DNA from: Ralstonia pickettii
GTDB taxonomy: Bacteria; Pseudomonadota; Gammaproteobacteria; Burkholderiales; Burkholderiaceae
Direction of reading: 5' to 3'
NCBI RefSeq assembly: GCF_016466415.2
Contig: NZ_CP066771.1
Location: forward strand, 1,116,001-1,180,000
DNA length: 64,000 nt
The notes under the pieces are model-generated. The model was not told the DNA's origin, did no database searches, and saw nothing but the letters and a program-made list of their open reading frames with translations. This document shows positions 60,763-64,000 of the stretch, piece by piece. Position 1 is the first letter of the stretch; each line of letters opens with the position of its first letter. Both the position numbers and the translations under genes were made by a program.

Positions 60763-60990
60763 ATGCACGCAACGCAATCTTCCGCGCAGGCCCGTCCGTG
60801 GTGGTGCGAGCCCTGGCCGTGGCTGCTGATGGCAGGGCCGTTTGTCGCCATGATCGGCTGCGGCGTCACCATCTGGCTGGCGATATCGCATCCCGATGTC
60901 GCTATTCACGACAACGTCGTGCGCCACGGTTTGGTCGTTGAAAAGACGACCGTCACGCCGACACATGGTATTCACGCGGAGGCCCGATGA
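60763..60990 (+). CDS. ccoH: short FixH/CcoH-like membrane protein
   Basis: A 75-residue form of FixH. The family N-terminus is clear: WWCEPWPWLLMAGPFVAMIG with one membrane helix, then AISHPDVAIHDN. The periplasmic domain of longer CcoH proteins is absent, and the usual D-YY-KG motif is replaced by DNVVRHGL. An AGGAGG site supports this ATG over one at 60736. CcoH is needed for stable cbb3 assembly. The stop overlaps the next gene (ATGA). Confidence 0.78.
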   Translation: MHATQSSAQARPWWCEPWPWLLMAGPFVAMIGCGVTIWLAISHPDVAIHDNVVRHGLVVEKTTVTPTHGIHAEAR

Positions 60991-61241
60991 AGCGTCGACT
61001 GCTAATGTGGATTCTGTGGCCGGCATTTCTGTCGGCCGCGCTGGCTGAACTGGTGGTCTTTGCAGTGGTGGACCCCGCCGACCTGCGTTTCTTCGGCGAA
61101 CAGATCACCGTGTCGGCCCAGGCGGTCTACACGGTATCGTTCTTTGTGTTCTGGTTGCTGTGCGGATTGTCGAGCGCGCTGACGCTCTACGTGTCCCCGG
61201 GCATCGGCAAACTGGAAGCGCATGAACACCCGCTCGTGTGA
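60987..61241 (+). CDS. small two-helix membrane protein at the end of the cco cluster
   Basis: 84 residues with two hydrophobic segments (LLMWILWPAFLSAALAELVV and YTVSFFVFWLLCGLSSALTL) and a short acidic tail (GKLEAHEHPLV). I do not recognise a named family. A four-base overlap with ccoH (ATGA) puts it in the same operon, so a role in cbb3 assembly or membrane insertion is reasonable but unproven. It is followed by the convergent fnr gene after 21 bases. Confidence 0.7.
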   Translation: MKRRLLMWILWPAFLSAALAELVVFAVVDPADLRFFGEQITVSAQAVYTVSFFVFWLLCGLSSALTLYVSPGIGKLEAHEHPLV

Positions 61242-61262
61242 GCGGGCGCCATGGAAGGAGCT

Positions 61263-61991
61263 TCAAGCGGCTTGACCGCTCATGACCTGGCGCAGGCCGG
61301 CCAGGTCGATCAGCTTGACATGGCGTTGGCGGATCTGAATGAGGCCCGCTTCGGCAAAGCGCGAGAACAGGCGGCTGACGGTTTCGAGCTTGAGACCCAG
61401 ATAGCTGCCCAGCTCTTCGCGGCTCATGCGCAGCACAAACTCTGTTGACGAATATCCCCGCTGGGCCGAACGCTTCGAGAGGTTAAGCAGGAACGCTGCG
61501 AGACGCTCCTCCGCACGCATGGAACCCAGCGTGAGCAGCATCAGGTGATCCTGCGAAATCTCCTTGCTCATGATGCGCAGGAACTGATGCTGCAGCGAAG
61601 GCAGCCGGCGCGAAAGGTGTTGCAGCTCGTCGTAGCGCACCACGCAGACTTCGGTATCTTCGAGCGCGGTTGCATCCGACACATGGCGCATATCGCCAAT
61701 GCCATCGAGCCCGACGATCTCACCCGGCAGGTGGAACCCCGTGATCTGGTGCCGACCGTCTTCCAGCGTCAGATGGGTTTTGAGCGTACCGAAACGAATG
61801 CCGTAAACCGCTTCGAGCGGCTCCCCCAGGGAATAGAGCGATTGCCCCTTCTTAATGCGGATGCGCTCGCTGACCAAATCGTCCATCTTGCGCACGTCGT
61901 CCGAGTTCATTCCCACCGGCAGGCAGATTTGCCCGAGTACACAGGTGGAGCAACGCGAGGCGTGGTCGGTAAGTGCGATTCGAGTGAGCAC
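61263..61991 (-). CDS. fnr: FNR-type oxygen-sensing transcription regulator
   Basis: CRP/FNR regulator, 242 residues. The oxygen-labile [4Fe-4S] ligands are present: C14, C17 and C23 (CSTCVLGQIC) plus C116 (VCVVRYDEL). The cAMP-binding-like fold is followed by a helix-turn-helix MSREELGSYLGLKLETVSRL, whose ETVSR recognises TTGAT half-sites. FNR boxes upstream of ccoI and ccoN are the likely targets. The start is GTG at 61991. The region upstream is shared with the divergent TauE/SafE-like gene. Confidence 0.93.
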   Translation of the reverse strand: MLTRIALTDHASRCSTCVLGQICLPVGMNSDDVRKMDDLVSERIRIKKGQSLYSLGEPLEAVYGIRFGTLKTHLTLEDGRHQITGFHLPGEIVGLDGIGDMRHVSDATALEDTEVCVVRYDELQHLSRRLPSLQHQFLRIMSKEISQDHLMLLTLGSMRAEERLAAFLLNLSKRSAQRGYSSTEFVLRMSREELGSYLGLKLETVSRLFSRFAEAGLIQIRQRHVKLIDLAGLRQVMSGQAA

Positions 61992-62170
61992 GGGCGGGGC
62001 GACTGAATTTCGGGAAAGTGAAATGAGTAATTCTTGTGATGCAACTCAGCTTATTATAACGGCGACCTTCTTGTCCTCGGACATTTCCGATGCGGCAAAA
62101 CGCGTCAATTACGCTTAGTTCGCAACAGCAAAACGAAAACCTTGGCCCATATCAAAAGAGCGTCAAAAAG

Positions 62171-62914
62171 ATGAGTGCTGCAGCGCTTCTCAGCGTTTTT
62201 CTGATTGCATTGCTCGGCGGTGTGCATTGTCTGGCGATGTGCAGCGGGATCGCGCTCGCGGCCGAACGTGGAACTGTGGCGGTACGGGTCGTGTCGCGCC
62301 GCCGGCTATGGTTCGAGCAGGTCGTCATGCATGCCGGCCGGTTGACCACCTACGCGCTGCTTGGCGCAATCATGGGTGCGATGGGCGCGACCTTCTGGCG
62401 CCAGCAATGGCTGCCGATTCAACGCGGCTTGTTTGCCTTCGCCAGTGTATTGCTACTCGCCTATGGGACCATGCTGCTCGTGCGTTCCGCCGGAGATGCG
62501 TGGCGCAGTGTGTGGCTCGAGCGCTTGCTCGGCCGCGTCGCTGGCGGCCTGTCTCGGGGGGCTGCCACACTGGGCGGCACGCTGCAACGTCAGCCGCCGT
62601 TCCTACGCCGCTATATCACGGGTATGGCCTGGGGACTGGTGCCGTGCGGCATGGTCTACGGCGCATTGGCTGTGGCGTTGCTGGCAGGCAACGCTGCCTC
62701 CGGGGCGGTGGTCATGCTCGCCTTTGGTGCGGGTACGCTGCCCAACCTGTTGATGATGTCTGGCTTCGCTGGGTGGCTGCGCGGCTTGTCGCGCCGCCGG
62801 TGGGCGCGTGGCGCGGCCGGCGTCGCCATCGCCGGGTTCGGCATATGGGGGCTGGTGCACGCGATCTGGCTGCCAGAGATGCTCAACGCACACGGATTCT
62901 GTCTGGTACTGTAG
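62171..62914 (+). CDS. TauE/SafE-like membrane protein (COG2836 type)
   Basis: 247 residues with about six helices. It opens with ALLGGVHCLAMCSGIALA, the Cys/His motif typical of the COG2836/DsbD-like group. This group is often found beside cbb3 oxidase genes and is thought to handle copper or sulphite; the substrate here is unknown. The start at 62171 was preferred to an in-frame ATG at 62090, which would add a polar segment. It is divergent from fnr. Confidence 0.8.
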   Translation: MSAAALLSVFLIALLGGVHCLAMCSGIALAAERGTVAVRVVSRRRLWFEQVVMHAGRLTTYALLGAIMGAMGATFWRQQWLPIQRGLFAFASVLLLAYGTMLLVRSAGDAWRSVWLERLLGRVAGGLSRGAATLGGTLQRQPPFLRRYITGMAWGLVPCGMVYGALAVALLAGNAASGAVVMLAFGAGTLPNLLMMSGFAGWLRGLSRRRWARGAAGVAIAGFGIWGLVHAIWLPEMLNAHGFCLVL

Positions 62915-63402
62915 GCGTTTAAAGCACGCGTAAATTGCCATCCGACCTGGGATAGGAAGGCTAGATCATCTTCCCGGTTGCGGCGCCGCTGGAAATTGCC
63001 CTACAATCGCTAACAATTCGATTCGCCACCCGCGCAAATCAACAATCCCAAGCGCGGCGCCAAGCGATGCCCTCCAGCGGTAGTGTCACCCTGGACAGTC
63101 GATTCGGGTGGACTGCCATTCTTCTTGGTAGTCGTCCGGTGCAGTATCCGTCCACATGGCGGCGGAAGAAATTGCCCTTGTGGTGCCTGACCGGCACCGG
63201 ATCAACTCGCTCCTCCGGCCCTTACTTTGCGGGCACAGCCACTGCGTTTCGGTGCAGGGTCCAATTGAATCGATTGGCCTTTGCGCTCCGGGCCCGGGCG
63301 GGCAACAGCAACCAGAAATGCCGCGTGCGTCGCGGCGGGACGACAAACCTCAAGCGTGACGGCAATTCGCCGCGCGCGAGCAATGACGAGCCGCTCAACC
63401 CG
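62915..63402. other. 488-base gap between the TauE-like gene and scpB
   Basis: No accepted gene. The frame of scpB stays open upstream from an ATG at 63067, but its codon use is not biased like that of neighbouring genes, and its translation shows nothing familiar. A promoter for scpB is likely here, but I cannot point to one. Confidence 0.45.
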
Positions 63403-64000
63403 ATGAATACCCAAGAGGCGAAGATCGTCCTCGAAACCGCGCTGATCTGCGCGCAGGACCCGTTGCGAGTCAATGACTTGCGCAAGCTATTCGACGAAGA
63501 TGTTTCCGCAGACACCATCCGTGTGCTGCTCGAGGAGCTGCGCCAGGACTGGCTGAATCGCGGTGTCGAACTGGTTGCGCTGGCCTCCGGCTGGCGTCTG
63601 CAGAGCCGCCCCGAGATGCGTGTGTATCTCGACCGCCTGCATCCGGAAAAGCCGCCCAAGTACTCGCGCGCCGTGATGGAGACGCTTGCGATCATCGCTT
63701 ACCGCCAGCCGGTCACGCGCGGCGATATTGAAGACATTCGCGGTGTTACGGTCAACACGCAGGTCATCAAGCAGATTGAAGACCGCGGCTGGATCGAAGT
63801 CATCGGTCATCGCGACGTGCCCGGCCGCCCTGCGCTGTATGCAACGACCAAGCAGTTTCTCGATGACCTTGGCTTGCGCTCGCTGGACGAGTTGCCGCCG
63901 CTCGAAGATGCCCGCGCCCAGGCGCAGGCGAGCCTGCTGGAGCAGGGCGCCATCGAATTCGAGGGCGGCGCAATTGCGGTGGAAGAACTGACAGCGCTGG
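63403..64000 (+). CDS. scpB: segregation and condensation protein B, 3' end missing
   Basis: Subunit of the SMC-ScpAB condensin that compacts and segregates chromosomes. The first 199 residues are present. [20 protein letters not shown] begins the first winged-helix domain, and the second includes [20 protein letters not shown] and [19 protein letters not shown]. The frame runs off the window. The start ATG at 63403 agrees with the conserved beginning of the family; the in-frame extension to 63067 is discussed separately. Confidence 0.93.
   Translation, partial: MNTQEAKIVLETALICAQDPLRVNDLRKLFDEDVSADTIRVLLEELRQDWLNRGVELVALASGWRLQSRPEMRVYLDRLHPEKPPKYSRAVMETLAIIAYRQPVTRGDIEDIRGVTVNTQVIKQIEDRGWIEVIGHRDVPGRPALYATTKQFLDDLGLRSLDELPPLEDARAQAQASLLEQGAIEFEGGAIAVEELTAL

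Overview
The window is about 63-64% GC chromosomal DNA from a beta-proteobacterium of the family Burkholderiaceae. Gene content, gene order and protein wording fit the genus Ralstonia (R. pickettii-like) best. The supporting signs are: (i) the block ispG-hisS-yfgM-bamB-der-hfq-hflX-hflK-hflC-DUF2065-hisZ-purA, with an HisZ-type regulatory subunit; (ii) glnA-(DUF4124)-ntrB-ntrC; (iii) odhAB-lpd-zapE; (iv) ccoIS/ccoNOQPGH next to fnr. The genus call is inference; no marker RNA gene is present to prove it.

Layout. 1-13.9 kb: housekeeping genes on the + strand. They cover isoprenoid synthesis (ispG, partial), histidyl-tRNA synthetase, outer-membrane assembly (yfgM-like, bamB), ribosome GTPases (der, hflX), Hfq, the HflKC membrane complex, hisZ, purA and a phosphoribosyltransferase. 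14.2-14.3 kb: a tRNA-Leu(CAG) on the - strand with its own promoter and terminator, divergent from rnr. 14.4-20.8 kb: rnr-rlmB-sirtuin, then tal (-), rpiA (+) and yggX (-). 20.9-26.3 kb: divergent argA (-) and the giant helicase hrpA (+). 26.4-31.5 kb: a less well understood run with an exported YVTN propeller, an exported polysaccharide deacetylase, a fatty-acid hydroxylase-like membrane enzyme, an EI24 membrane protein and a MoCF/CinA-like protein, then a rhodanese on the other strand.

31.5-38.3 kb: nitrogen control. glnA is preceded by a clear sigma-54 promoter and two NtrC-type enhancer sites and followed by a terminator. A small DUF4124 gene with its own promoter and ntrB-ntrC follow. 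A 1288-bp IS3-family element (34050-35337, GGC target duplication) has cut the 3' end off the DUF4124 gene just upstream of ntrB. 38.3-44.9 kb: a small unknown gene, an HAD phosphatase, and the glycerol-3-phosphate uptake operon ugpBAEC-ugpQ behind a Pho-box-like sequence. 45.2-50.9 kb: the 2-oxoglutarate dehydrogenase operon sucA-sucB-lpd, with a stem-loop in or after each gap, then zapE and a ComB-like gene. 53.1-62.9 kb: the cbb3 oxidase region. ccoI-ccoS and ccoN-O-Q-P-G-H each start behind an FNR box with identical box-to--10 spacing, and the FNR regulator is encoded at the end of the cluster. The window ends inside scpB.

Most of the window is conserved core genome. The clearest non-routine item is the recent IS insertion between glnA and ntrBC, with full reconstruction of the interrupted gene. 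The regulatory sites upstream of glnA, ugpB, ccoI and ccoN are the other well-supported observations. I did not find a convincing new defence, mobile or biosynthetic system. There is no CRISPR array or prophage, and the IS is the only transposase.
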